Below, piece after piece: positions 21,598 to 35,100 of a stretch of 64,000 nt of DNA. The stretch lies in the NCBI GenBank assembly GCA_002205965.3, contig NADL03000765.1, forward strand, positions 1-64,000. The letters are read 5' to 3'. Numbering within the stretch: the stretch's first letter is position 1; the number at the start of each line of letters is the position of its first letter. The notes under the pieces were generated by a model. That model was not told the DNA's origin. It worked only from the letters and a program-made list of their open reading frames with translations, and did no database searches. Position numbers and translations under genes: made by a program. The stretch comes from Kappaphycus alvarezii. Lineage: Eukaryota; Rhodophyta; Florideophyceae; Gigartinales; Solieriaceae.

Positions 21598-21837
21598 GTG
21601 TTTTCTAGGTTCCGGTGTAAGCTCTGTAATAAGGTCTTCAGAACTATAGGTGAAAGGGAATTCCACTGCGCCTCTAAAGCACACATTTGGGCTGCACAGT
21701 ATCAGAGGAATACAGAAGTACCCCCGTATTGTCGGGCTTGTGAAAGGCCATTCCCATCGGTCCACGACCTTAAGCGTCATTTACGTACTTTAACTCACGC
21801 GAAAGATGTAAAGAAGAGGAAAGTCGGTTCTCAATAG
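21598..21837 (+). CDS. Two-finger C2H2 zinc-finger fragment
   Basis: The frame encodes two C2H2 fingers in 79 residues. Finger 1 has C-X2-C, 12 residues, His, five residues, His (RCKLCNKVFRTIGEREF, then ASKAH). Finger 2 is YCRACERPFPSVHDLKRHL with a final His. The longer His-His spacing resembles the matrin/RNA-binding type more than classical DNA-binding fingers. A basic tail (KKRKVGSQ) follows and could serve as a nuclear signal. The only in-frame start is a GTG, and a TTTTCTAG acceptor-like site lies at the beginning, so this is more likely a terminal exon than a whole gene. No partner exon was identified with confidence. Confidence 0.45.
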   Translation: MFSRFRCKLCNKVFRTIGEREFHCASKAHIWAAQYQRNTEVPPYCRACERPFPSVHDLKRHLRTLTHAKDVKKRKVGSQ

Positions 21838-22842
21838 ACGACAGTGCATCAAAAAAATTCTGCATTTAGGTTATAAATTGTTGCTTTTGCTTACACTATA
21901 TTGAATTACAGTCACTACTGAGTTTTCACTCGCAGCTCCCTTCCATATGTATCATATTGGAAGCCAACACATCCTGGCTCCTCCCAACACCTTGCACACC
22001 GATCCATCACCCCCCCGTGCATGTACAGCGCCCCCGTTCGACCGATAATAGAATCCTGGGACGGTACCGTCACACCTGAAATCATTACAATGGATATGAA
22101 AGAAGATGGACGATGTAGTGGTGCCACATGCGCACAGCATCTCAATGCCGTTCTTCGGGACTACGTCTGGAAATCTGAAAACGAACAGACGTAATCTTGT
22201 CAACCGGTTATCTGCACATCCGGAAGGAAAGACCGCAATTACATTACACTGTAATAAAATCTGAGCTAAAAAATTAGAAACATGCCCGATACTGTTCTTT
22301 TGACCATATATAGTCCCGACGGCACTAACTTACAAGGTTTACGAAGAGCAATTTTCAAGTATCAGAATGGAATCTATACTCACAGGAAATTACACTTTGA
22401 TTATTGAGAAGGTATCCGAATCTGGCAGGTTCCCGGGATGCAGATCTCACAATTAAAAGTAAAAAGAATTGTTCCTTAGGTCGCCCTACTACATGAAAAA
22501 GCCCCCAGAGAGCAAAATGCACTGTAAAAACCATTAAACGTACAATTATAGAACGCCCAGTTATACTAGCACTGCCAATATTTATGTCAAATAGTGATAG
22601 AGATGAAAAGTAGAGGCCCATGAAGCCAGAATGAGATCAAAAGGCTTATTTTATTGCCAAAGTAAAACGAAAATCTGTAGTGCATACAGGCACTGGGGTT
22701 ACTTGGAAGAAATAGCTAGCAAGAAGATTTTTCGCGCTTTGAGATCTGAGTTGACACCCAAAGACGCATTTGCTTCACTACATCATCAGGAAATGAAATA
22801 GAAAACAGTTCACTCATATGAACAACATGATAATTCCTAGAA
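21838..22842. other. Spacer, nothing recognised
   Basis: Short frames only, with no domain resemblance and no repeat recognised by eye. Confidence 0.4.
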
Positions 22843-23640
22843 ATGTCCTTTCGGCAAGCGTATTTTGCTATGGGTCAAACTGAAAAATTTGCTTCTATTA
22901 TCTTAGGTGCAATGGCAAAGGATCTAAGAGAGAGGGGTCACATTCTGTTGGCGGAGCCGAAGAATAAGGCATGCAGACCAACTTTAGTCACAGAGGAAGA
23001 AGAAAAGATGATCTTCAGTAGACTGAAGACTGCAGCAGAGCGAGGAGCTGTAATGATGGGAATATTTACAACAGATGCCAGGCACTGGTAACGTTACTGC
23101 ATTCGAAGTTATGAAGCCGTTTGCGCATTCAAAGCAAGGCATCGCGATATAATGTTTCGGCTTCATGACTCATAAAAGGCCAACAAGATTTGGGCAGAAG
23201 ACAAAGAATATATTCCGGCTTTCTGTGGCATTATTACAAAGATAGGAGAGAAAAATCCTGGCCAGCAATCACGGTGTGTTTAGAAAATTCAGCACGGCTT
23301 ATGCTGCCTTAAAGAATATCACTGCGGTTCCTTTTGTGTCCGCTACCCACAACCGGTGTTTTTCACAAGCCGTTTGTTCACGTGCAATTTCTTACTTTAG
23401 GAGAAACTGCGCAACGAGGCTGTAATGAAATGAAGAAAAAATCTCCGCAGCATTCTGAAAAGGCTAAGGAATAAGATGCAAGGGAGGAAGAAAGAAAGCC
23501 GAAAGAGAAAAGGACACTGGAAGAAAAGGAAGAAAGAGAGGCTAAAAGGAAAAGGATCCACGAAGAGAAGAAAGATAGGATAGAGAGGGTAGCACTTGAC
23601 GAATTTGTTTTTTGTGTACTTCTACGGGAGTGCTTTCGAA
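22843..23640 (+). pseudogene. Internally deleted DDE-type transposase remnant
   Basis: The left part (22843-23091) encodes an N-terminal helical domain ending in KNKACRPTLVTEEEEKM, resembling the DNA-binding region of pogo/Jerky-like transposases. After stops, a Lys/Glu-rich coiled-coil stretch at about 23440-23600 (EEKEEREAKRKRIHEEKK) resembles the C-terminal tails of the same proteins. No catalytic DDE motif lies between, so an internal deletion is likely. The assignment rests on composition and layout and is tentative. Alternatively the two ends could be unrelated. Confidence 0.35.
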
Positions 23641-24039
23641 CTTTGGTGAACTGTAAGATATATCGGGAGGAGAGGAAGATTGGATGTATGAATATATCTA
23701 AAGGAACCGTGAAGAAACTGCACGCAGGGAGGATGGGACGACTTCTCTCTTCTTTGATTGTTGAGACACATAGCACACATCCTCTTCCCGTATATGAAGG
23801 TTTTAGAAATTAAATCAATGGGAAAATACGACTGATGATACGAGTAATCGATCTTTTGGGGAATTGATGGTCATGGTTTAAAGAAAAATTTATTTACGTA
23901 CATCGCATTTTCATGGTGAATCAAATAGTGTGCTTCTTACCCCCATTGTTACAGAAGATTAGAAAAGGAGTGGTTACGCTTGGACCAGGACGAATTTAAA
24001 ATTCCAAGCATTTCATGGTACGGCATCCAAGGTATAGCG

Positions 24040-26180
24040 ACATGAGCAACAACAATCCTCCCCATATCTATTTTGACGGATCCCCGTCGTCCGGCGTTTC
24101 GTAATTCCTTTCTGTGTACGATAATTTCGTGATACGCGGCAAATGCGACACAGACAAGGCCCTACAGATTCTTGGTCATCTAGAGGAAAAGGCATTTTAA
24201 TGTTACTACGAGAAATTCACGCAGGATGTAGCCCTATTCGAAGAGGCCCAGAAGTATGACGTCCTAAAAAGCAATTTCCTTGTCTAATTTTCGAAGAAGA
24301 TCAACCAAGAGGTAACGATAAACGAATTTGTGGTCTTCGGGCTGGAAATAGAGGACCCGGACTGCTCATTAGAAAGAATTGGTGCCCTATACAGTAAGGT
24401 GGGCTTCAATGATGTGGCGTCGTTCGGTTTGCTTCGGACATATGTTGCGGGACACCCGGAGTTTGTTCAGTTGGTGATATATCGTGATCTTGCAGACTAC
24501 ATTGGACTAAACAAGGCGATAAGACACTTTTTTAAATTGGTCAGAAGGCATTATTTGGAACCACAGGACAAGAATCAGAAGCGCTTGTGACCCTGAAGGA
24601 TATTCTACAGCAGCCGGATGTTCGTGAGAGGAACACGCAACATCTCGAAAAAAAGTCGATCAGCTCGCTGGCTAGTTCGCCGAGCTCACATTGTTCGTGA
24701 AGGAGCAGGTGGATCAGGGCGGATCGGCGGCGCCTTTCGACGAGGACTTCAATTTCAGTTATTGCGGGCAGAAGAGTAAGAAGAAGAAGTGCAAGGTCCG
24801 GAGAGCAAAGAAAGCAGCAGGCAGCTTTAGTGACCACGTGAAATATCATAATACGGTCGTGGAGCTGGCATCGTACTATACAGGGATGAAATTTTGGCAA
24901 CTTCTTCGTTGAGATCGGGACGAAGCTAGGGAGGAACGCAAAAGATTGGTCTGTAATACTGCTCCAGTGACTCAAGCCTCTGTACCTAACCCGTTGGATA
25001 GCCCTTGACTGTTGAAAGTCGTCGCGGTGAAGGCGCACGGGACGAAGACACATGCTCTGTCGGACACAAAATCAGTCCCAAATCTGATTTCATGGGAATT
25101 TTGCAAGACGCCGGCACTATCTCCTATGGCTACGGACCCTTGACGGGACCATTGAAGACGGGGCGGCTGCCGAAGTCGCCGGTAGCCTGAAAGAAGTCCA
25201 TGTATCTTGTGGATCGTTAGTTATGTTATTGCATTTGTTGGTAGTGCGTAACGCTCCGTTCGAGTCCATTATCGGAAGTCCGTCCTTGGATTCTCGATTC
25301 TCTGCCGAATAACCTTGACTACGGACGTCAACAGGTAAAACTGGCGGTTGGGAAGATGAAGGTATTTTTACCACTACTCAACGATCCTCCCGTGGTCGGT
25401 TAGAAGCGTACTGACAGTGAGGATATGAAATCCCCCGACGAATCCAAGGATGAGCAGTTTACCACTTCGTTTTCATCGCGATCGGTTGGCATTGGTAGTA
25501 GATCGCGTACTAACCATAGTATGGTGCTTGCGATAATGAACAAGGAACCTTACGAGCCGGATTTGAGAGGATGCGTAGAGGGTAGAAATGAACAAGGAAC
25601 CTTACGAGCCGGATTTGAGAGGATGCGTAGAGGGTAGAAATGAACAAGGAACCTTACGAGCCGGATTTGAGAGGATGCGTAGAGGGTAGAGAGTCTAGTG
25701 AGGAAGACGAGGATGTAGAACGGGTTGCTTTTATCGCCTCTAAGATTAAGCGTCTGGAATGAAAGAGACTAGAGGGCACTAGTTAAGGCACTAAAGGACA
25801 CGGATGCCATAGCTTGGGACATGCACGATCTCGAGCCGACTAACTTTCCTGTGTACCACTCCTTTGAGTTCACGGAAGACAATAACATTCACTCAAGGGC
25901 TCACCAGATGCCCCCAATCACAGTTCAGTCGTGAGGAAGGATGTTAACGAGCTTTTGGAAGCAGGAATAATCACGCCTGCGAGTTCGGCGTGGTCATTCT
26001 CCGTCGTTATGGCGATAAAGGAAAATGGAAGGCCCCGTTTTTGTGTCGACTACCACTAGCTCAATAGAGTTATGAAGCATGACAGTTATCCATTGCCGAA
26101 GATCGAGGAACTCTTAGATGACGTCGCGGTCACCAAGGTCTTCACGCTGTTGGACCTCTATTCGGGCTATTGGTAGGAGC
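24040..26180 (+). mobile_element. Heavily decayed Ty3/gypsy copy related to the 59-kb element
   Basis: A gag-like stretch (24040-24590) is followed by a basic Lys-rich segment and VKYHNTVVELASYYTGMKFW at about 24838-24900, which matches the start of pol in the right-hand element (VKRYNLVAELASAPTGITFG). Reverse-transcriptase remnants at 25830-26180 include YPLPKIEELLDDVAVTKVF and LLDLYSGYW, where the copy ends abruptly. Many stops and shifts are present. No flanking LTRs were recognised. A 52-bp triplication lies inside (25536-25689). Confidence 0.7.
25536..25689 (+). repeat. 52-bp perfect triplication
   Basis: The unit starting ATGAACAAGGAACCTTACG occurs three times in a row at 25536, 25588 and 25640 (the last copy is two bases short), with no differences seen. 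It lies in the decayed Ty3/gypsy copy, so the triplication is younger than the decay, or is an assembly artefact. Confidence 0.9.
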
Positions 26181-26189
26181 GAATATGCA

Positions 26190-29100
26190 CAGTTGGTCAT
26201 TTTAAACTTTCTCTTATCCCTTAGCATGAGCAAGTTCTCAGCTTTAACTCTGTTTTTCAATTTCTTCTATATTTATCTGGGACCTCCTTTTCTGCATTGC
26301 TTGGCAGCGATAGTGGGCGGCATGGTGCATACGATTGCAAACTACGTACCCACCTAATTTTAATGCGATTTTTTTTCTTTGATGTAGCTTAGTGCAGTAA
26401 GCACGTAAAGTGAGTAGGATAGTGCGCCAATATTTTGAGTTCCCGCCCAGAGCCTCTGAGTACTATGAAGTGGTTTTTTGTAGGTGATAGATGGTTTACT
26501 GGTGCACACTGAGTCAAATAGAGAAGCGACAGATTTGGCTGAAGCACAGTGTTTTTGTGCTCATAATTTAACCCTATCCCCGAGTTTAGCAATTATGGAA
26601 CTGTACAGGTTGCATAAATTTTAAATCCAACGGATTTTTAGATTTTCACTCCGAATTTCCGCATGTCCCCACAAAATTGTATTTCGCGTTCAATCAGTTC
26701 TGATAGTGTTTGAACTATCTTCCGGTGAGTCGGGGTCCAAAAGGCCCGTGCTGGATATTAGACCCAGATTTTCCGCAAAAGAATCCATTCGGAAGCCAAT
26801 CAGCGTGAATTTCTCTCACTGTGCAATACGGTAACGTACAGTACGCGAGAAATAATGTACTTTGGTGTGGTATTCGAGCGCTGCTACAGTACGAAGCTAA
26901 CTGTTACCATTGCCCTCTCACAAATTCAGAGAAGCTTCCTCTTCGAACTACCCCCTGCACTTAATCTGATCAATGAGAGCTTTACACATCGATCTGAGCC
27001 GTTCTCCTTTCTCCTTAAGCACCCTTTTTCTTCGCTGACTGCGACAAAACGAACAAAATTTGGGAAAAATAAATTTCTCAGTGGCACGGAAAAGAATAAC
27101 ATTGATATTGCGTGATATTTTGGCAACATGCCGCGGGCTCCGTGACACAATCAGCGCGTTCTGCTTCGGTATAAAACTGTGGTAAGCGTCCTGAAAAGTT
27201 TACTCTCTCACATTATGCTTAAACGCCAGACTAAAACCAGAGCCCTATCTTCTTTCTAACATTTTTTTGCAGTATTGGAGCCCAAAATGGATGGAAGCCT
27301 GAAGAAAGCATTGCGGGTTAAGTTTCTTGAACTATAGAGCATAAAATATTCATTTTCTATTAATAAAAATTATTTGATGCGTTACAGTCGAAGTTTTTTC
27401 GTGGGTTAATTTTCATTAATTGCAGAGCATTTGCCAAGCCATAAATTATGCAGTTTTGGGCGCAATAGTGTGACATTAAAAATTAAAAAAGTAAGTACAA
27501 AGAAAAGTGGATACGATTGAATCTTTTGACGGGAACACTCCAGAACCGTGGAAAGGTTTTTAGAAACAAAATTTGTTTGTTTGTTGAGAGTTCTTTTACG
27601 TGTTTCTGAATTGATAATTCAGTAAGAGACTTCATGATTATCTGCATTGAAATATTGATTTTTTGAATAGCGCTGATCTGCAAATCTCTTATATTACAAA
27701 GAAAATATTTCTTTAGCGTCCTGTGAGAACTTGGAAAAGAAATGTTTTCTTCCGCGGGATAGATTCATAAGTCCAGAAATTGTTGCCTCCAGAGTACGCA
27801 TGACTTCACATAAATATTGAGGTGGAAAACAAAATAAACCATAAGGCCCTTTTCTGTAGTTGTCGTTACCGCATTTATTATCATATTAGAAGCAGGTGCT
27901 ATTGTCTAGGATATATTCTTAATCATTTCTAAAATTTACATAGTGCTTCATATTTGATGCGTGAAAGATGAACACGACAAAAATAGATCCAATTAAACTA
28001 AACTAAATATATCCGGAGGGAATTTTGGTTTGCTCGATATTCAATTGGAATTAAATGGTCTTATTCTTTCGATAAAATATAGGAAGAATAAAAATAAACT
28101 AGATAATTCTATCACGACAACTGTATTGAAGGCAGTTATGTGCGCATAAAATGCTTAAGTGATAGCCCGACATAAAAATATCAGTTGCGAGAAATAATCA
28201 CTACAAAATTCATTTAAAGCCAAAATTAATATACAATCCCGAGAATCATTGCACAAGCGTCCAGTTACAGAGTAGGCTTCATCTCTACTTTTTTAAAATG
28301 AAGATAAATGTATGAGAATGTATTTACAAACTTGACCGAAACTTATTAAGCAAGATAGAAAGTAGGGTAAGTCAGTTTTTCAGATCGATGTAATTTGCTA
28401 CTGCAATTTCTAGAAGTATCTATCGATAACCGTAAAGTATAAAAAACATTATTCCTCATAAAATTTCTGTCAGTGATATTTCATTTGAAAAAGCGATATC
28501 CGGACTCCTTTTAAATTGCAATAATCTCAAGACCAAATCTCCAAGGAACCCGTTCTTAAGATGCCAGGAAAAAAGTCTGGAATGAATGCAGACTCAATTA
28601 AATTATGCTTCAAACGGAACAAACCTGACCAAATTGAAAAGAAGCTGTCCTATTTAAAGGTAAAACAGCGTTAAAATGGAGATTTTTTTGGTGTGGTTTG
28701 TGCTACGAGAAATGAAAGACCATGCTAAAATTTAGAATAGTAAAAAAGCAAAATTATGTGAGCCTCTCGAATACAAAATGTTATTCTATTTTTATTCGGG
28801 CTCTTCCATGATGGATCGCTAAATTTCATATCATGAAATGACGGTTTTCGCTGATCAGACCATAGATCTGTTTGATGAGTCAGCAGTCAATTTGCAAGGT
28901 TTGGAATCTGCATTTTTTCTTCCTATACTTGTTTAAATTGAGGAACATCACCTGATATTATCTCTCTGAACTCCAAACGTATTTTATTTGCTCAAATCAC
29001 AGACAATGGTCATGCGCTTAGTTTCAATGACGTGAAAACCTTGATAAGCTAAGAAGATACTAAATTACGCCGGGCAAACATTAAAGATGCTTTATAAAAA

Positions 29101-32100
29101 TTACGTACTGCTTCTCAGAGCCAATAATCATATGTAGGGCGCAAGATAACATAAAAGGGATTATATTAAGATGGTGAAATGCAACATAGACCTTTTTTGT
29201 AATAATAACCGCAATTCAGTTACGCAAATGACAGGGCATGAGACTGTTACTGCTTTAGACCGTAAGCTAAAACTATTGGGCAATTTAAGTGCCCCCATGT
29301 GTGTTTGGGAAGCAGTCGTAACTAGATTTCAAGGATAACAAAGAAATACAAAGGAAAATATAGATAGTTATATTTGGTGAAAGTTTGACGCTCTTTCTGT
29401 GCTGAACATGTGCTGCAACAAATATTTTGTTGAATTCACACGTATCTTGAACAAATCAAATTAATCTAGTTCGAAAAGGCAGAATTCTGAAGTTTAAAAT
29501 GGTTTCTGATCGTATTCAGTCGGTTTAAAAAGAAGTTTTTACTGTAACTTAATTTTACCGTACTCAGATAGTGAAAGTGAATATAGTTGCCGAAAGTTAT
29601 AAAGGTAAATTGTGGAATACTGTGGGAAAAATAAAACTACCTGCGCTACCGCAGAACAGAATCGCAGGCGGTTAGATAGGATACAAACAGGAATATATCC
29701 TAAAAATGTTTTCAACTAAGACTGAATAAAAGATTCTGGAGGACTTTAATTGAACTACCCGCTGAAATAAGAGAAATTTGCGTGTTTAGTAAATTTGAAA
29801 GCAAAGTAGAGGAGAATATAGCTGGTGAAAGACCCAATTTCAGCCGCCTGTTCGTATTTAGACGAAACGCTTGGATATTCACGCTGTCTTTCGAGACTCT
29901 TTCTTGCTTTCTTACGCCAGATATTAAAATAGTATCCTTCTGGACCTCTGCTACCCTGTAAGGAACTTTTGCTACAGTTACAAGCTTATGTTTGCTTCAT
30001 GTTTTCCGAAATTTTGCTTTCGAAGGAAGACATAAGATACTGGGTGGTATCATACTTTGTCGTGGGAAGTTTTGCGTCAAAATTACATGCTGCAGGAACA
30101 ATATTGGTTCTTGTTTGCTTTTAGAGACCTTCTGAAAAGATTGCCTTCATCCTGACAGTGGTCCCTAAAGTGATTGCGGCAAGACTGAAATGGGCTATTT
30201 CCTGCACTTTCTCTATTTTTATATGTGAAACATGAAAATTTTTGCATTTCAGCTGCGAGCTTTGAATAAATTATTTTGACCTGAAATTTGTCCCCAGCAT
30301 TAACTCACAAAACAAAGCGGATGAAATGTGAAAAGCGTTGTTTGAGAGTCCTCGAGTTCGGAACTAACAAACGTACTAAGCACTACCAGAGATCCAAGAT
30401 GAGTATTACTCTCAGGTTTTATACCACATGAAAAGCTTTGTGCTGTATATTAAGCTGAAAAAGGATGTTCTGTGTGATAATGAAGTATTTAAAGGGATTC
30501 ATTCATATCGAAGGAGCAGGAGAATAGAGAGGCAGAAAACAATCATTATTTTGTAGGTTTATTTGAATCAACGTATTGAAATTAATAGTATTTACATGCA
30601 AGACGAAAAAGAATAGGGAATTCCATACATGCGTGTTGACATCATGATCGGTATAAGTGATCCTTTAAACCACGCAGATGGTAATATTGTTCAGCGGTAT
30701 CCTCCACCATATGATAAAAAGAAATTTTTCTTACTACATCGTTGTTGGTATTGAGCAAAAACCACTCAAGTAGTTAACTGGCGAACATAGACGGATTGAA
30801 TTCACTGAACAGCTATGCGATACAGAAAGTGGTTGCAGAATACGAAAAGAGCAAGAATTTTCCCCCCTATAAGTATTATAGTAACATGGGTTTCCTAATC
30901 AATAGAGATAAGAGAACCTCCAATGAAGAATAAAAATCCAATGATGTCAAGGTTTCGTGTACAAAGATGATCTTCGGTCGTCAAAGAAGACCTGACGTCT
31001 CAATAGATAAACAAAAGGCACTAATTACTGCCTGCGTATTTATGAAAGGATATTTCAGCGAACTTTTAGCTGCTGTGGAATTAATTGCTACCATTAAATC
31101 GGAAATCGTTAGTTTAGGAAAGTTAACTCGATCATGTTGGTGTGGAGACATATTCCAACAGAGCAATTTTGGCTGTTAAAGTAACATTCTTTCTATTTCA
31201 ATTGCTGATATTAACTTTAAATTATACTTTGGACATTGAATTAGGAGACTAAAATTTCTCCCTGACCTCAAATTGGATCCTATTTTTATTCCGTAAACTC
31301 TTTGAGATGTAAATTTTTAACAAAAAGAATATAACAGCTTCTTGGAGAAAAGAAAGAACATTCGCTTTATGTATACATCTTATTAATCATTCCAGAATTC
31401 TCAACAAAAGTAGTAGATTTGAAGGACTGGAATCGAAAATTTCCGCCAAAGCCTTTGGAAAAGTGAACAATATTTCCAGGATTTGGTTTCATATGAATTT
31501 AAAGCACAATATTACTACATGAATTATACTCTGCATCTATATTGTTGCAAAGGTTTGAAGAACAGCAAGAAATTACATTAACTACTTAAATGGTTACATC
31601 GCTTGTTGAAGTTGAAAGTGACTTCTATCTTTTCCCTGATAACGATATTTTTATTTCAATTACATATTCCGGTACTAATACTTCTTTTCGTGAGCACAAG
31701 TTTGAAATCAGTACTGCTTTGAATACATTTCTCAGAAAATCCATAAATATAACAAAGTAATGCTAAACTGTATAGTAATTCTGTTTTATTACTGCGAAGA
31801 AACACTTCAAGAGTTTTAAGTAATTTCTTAAAATGTTTTCAGGTTCCATTTCTGTCGTTTTTAGGTATCGAGATGCAAATTGAGCAAAATGCTTCGCAAC
31901 TTCGCCGTGAAAAACTGGATTTCTCATTACTTTGAATATATTTCTAAATGTCTAAAAGTTAAAGACCACATGTTGTATATCTTTCTTCTTGTTAAGCATA
32001 CTATACTGCAATTTCTCAGTGTATGAATTCTATAATATGAATAAATTGAGTTTTAGTAAATATAGGCACACTTGTGGTTGCGTCTAATGTTTTGTTGTTT

Positions 32101-35100
32101 TCTAGGATTGGAGCTATTTTGTGGTTCAGATCGTAATAAGTCTCTACACATATTGGAATTTGACGAAAATTTTTGCATGATAATGAGGACAATGAGTACT
32201 GTTTACTGGTTATTGCAGAACTGACATATTGATGGCCCACTTAATATAAAAAACGTTGATATAGAGTCTCCTAAAATATTTTTTCGAATTAGTTAGAAGC
32301 CTTGAAATCCCACAGAGAAAATAGTTTAAAATGTTTAGAAGGAAACTAATAATTAAAAAATGATAAAATTGTTAGTCATTCTGGAAGACAGTTGGAAAGG
32401 CTAAATTATGCATTTAACAATTTTTCGAGCTATGCGAATTAAATAATCGAGACGAATCATAATTTACCATTGTAACGTTATCAAGCTGAGTATGATAGGC
32501 TTTAATGTGCTGAAGGAGGGGAAAAGGTGATCCATTTAAATGAATTGAGATTTTGGCTCAAACCCTCATATTTTGCTCAGATAGATAGTAAATTAAGTGC
32601 TAATGAAAATAATTAAGAATCAAAGACCTACAAAAATATCGGTATTAATCAGCAAGCAGATATTATTTGTCGTATTTTTTTTTATTTTATGATGTTCTAC
32701 ACAGATATAGTTGTATATAAGAGCGATTTGTTGAGAATTTTTTAGTAGTTAAGCTTATTTTACAGCCTTTCTTAGTGAAAAAATGCCATAGAAAAATTCT
32801 GTTTACATTAAGAAATATTGGCTGAGGGTGCAAGCAATGGTCTAATAGATTATTAAAGGTTTCCAATAGGTTCTTCACAAGGACATATTTGGCGAAATAA
32901 GAAACTTTTCGCACATCAACAAAAACTTAGCCTCTGTATATTCAAGAAACTTCTGAAAATCTCTATACTATAGAAAGAGATATTACGTTTTTTTTTAATT
33001 GAATGATGACCTTAGACTATTTAGAGGAGTAATCGGCGCAGGTCAGATTCTCAGTACCTGTTGCCCCCAAAATGAATTGTTAATAGAGACAAAAGTGCTA
33101 TTGTACTCCAGTTTTTGGAACAAAGGGAGTTTAAAACGACGGGAAAACATCCAAGTGTCTAAGTTTGCAGCTATAAGAGGTATATAGGCTGACTTATCTC
33201 AGTAACTTAACGTAATTGGTACTCTCATTACGTAGGAAGTTGATCTTAAATTTCTGTAGTAATTGTTTGTTTAATATTAGCTTTCCCTCAATTTTATTAA
33301 AATCTAATATATTAATAGCTATATTCAGAATATATAGACTTCTCGGTTGAAATTGAAGGTCAAGTCAATTACGAGACACACCAGAAAATGCCCTTGAGCG
33401 AATTGTGGGGCATTAAAATATATCAGCATATACTTTCAAGATAATTGCCAATCTCTTCCACTAAACGCTACTTTTATAGTGGTCAGAGGCAAACTTTTCA
33501 CCAGATTCCCTAAAACTTCTCAGTATAGTTGATAAACTCCTCGAAAATATCTAGGTGCTCGAATAACATTCCATTACACTCAATATCTAAATATTTACTT
33601 CCCAAGAAGATATGACATCTTTATCGCCCTCATCTTTCGCCACGGACTGTTAACGAACACTAACAGTAACTTCTACTTGTTTTTAAAGGAACGAATGATG
33701 ATTTACATATAATCATTTCCAATCTTACCACTTAACTACTCCTCCTTATCCGAAGATGACTCATGCTATGCTTCCCCGTCTTCCTGAAAGAATATAACCA
33801 TTCCAATCCCTACTGCGTTCTTTTTCAGTCATGCGGCGATCATTTTCGTACTTCGTGAGCCCGAGATTCACCAAGGACAGTAATTTGATGAGGATGGGCC
33901 TTTCTGGATTTTTTTGTACTCACAGTCTTTCATGCTACTAGGAGTACAGTTGGGTGAGCAGATCAATTCTTGACCCTTATTTTCGGGTGTGAAATTCGGA
34001 TAACTCTGTTATATGTTTGGATATTTCCCTATTTCCGATAGTATTCAATGTCTCAGTCAAATTAAAATGCCATGTTTAGCTAGGGAATCTATCTAAATCT
34101 ATCCTAATCTATATTCTGTAAATAAAATTCTGTCGGATAAACTATAGGCATGAACCTGATGTGAGAACTGAATTGGACGTCCTAGATTTATTCTTTTAAA
34201 AAGAAGGACCAAAAAATTCCAATATAAAATAAGAACTGAGTTTACGATGAATTTATATTTATAAAGGGAAGTTATATTTAGGATTGGTTTTCGAAAGAGA
34301 GCTGCAGGGATTTGTCGCTTAAGGGGAGCTCAAGTTTGACTTCAAGGCCCAGATATTTGCAGAAGGTTCCAGTTTCCTATAGAGAAACGTAATGAAATAC
34401 TGGGCTTGTCGAGAGACCTTTCATTTTTATTGACCCATCAGTTATTTGCGTGACATTCTGTACTGTGCTTCCCGTAATTCTACTATGAGCAACTGAATTC
34501 GGGGTTTGAAATCATCACGCCGCGCTCTGTGCGTTCTCTCGGAAATTTTGGAACACGTTTTGCAGAGTTGTCCGAAACCCTATTTGCACTACTAAACTAT
34601 ACACTTAAAAATGAACTTTTTACTACATTCAAAACTTTAGAATGGATACAAATGAAATGTTGAACTGATTAGAGACTAGGAAGGGTATTTACCGAGACGG
34701 TAGGGGGAGGTTTCATACTGGAGGGTTTGAAAAAAGACAGATTCAGTCCGGACTATCTCACAAGGCATGTGAAAAACCAGTCGTGATGTGCGCTCTACTC
34801 CCTATAGTTAGCAGTGACATGATTATCACCATTGGAGAGGTGGTACAGATGAGACTCGTTCACACAGGTTCATAGCTCTGTAAAAAATGCAGGCGTTCAT
34901 TGCAAGATTTGTGATGTGTAAATCGTTTGACGCATCAATTAGCCCTGTAAAAAACTTTTCCAAATAAATAACTACTTTTTCAAGTATGAGCGCATTGAAA
35001 AAGAGTCAAAGCGGCATCTAATTTATCAATCGTTTTTATCGTAAACGGTAGCTTCATTTTTCTTTTAAATGGCGCCACGCATTCTATTTCCAAACGAACA

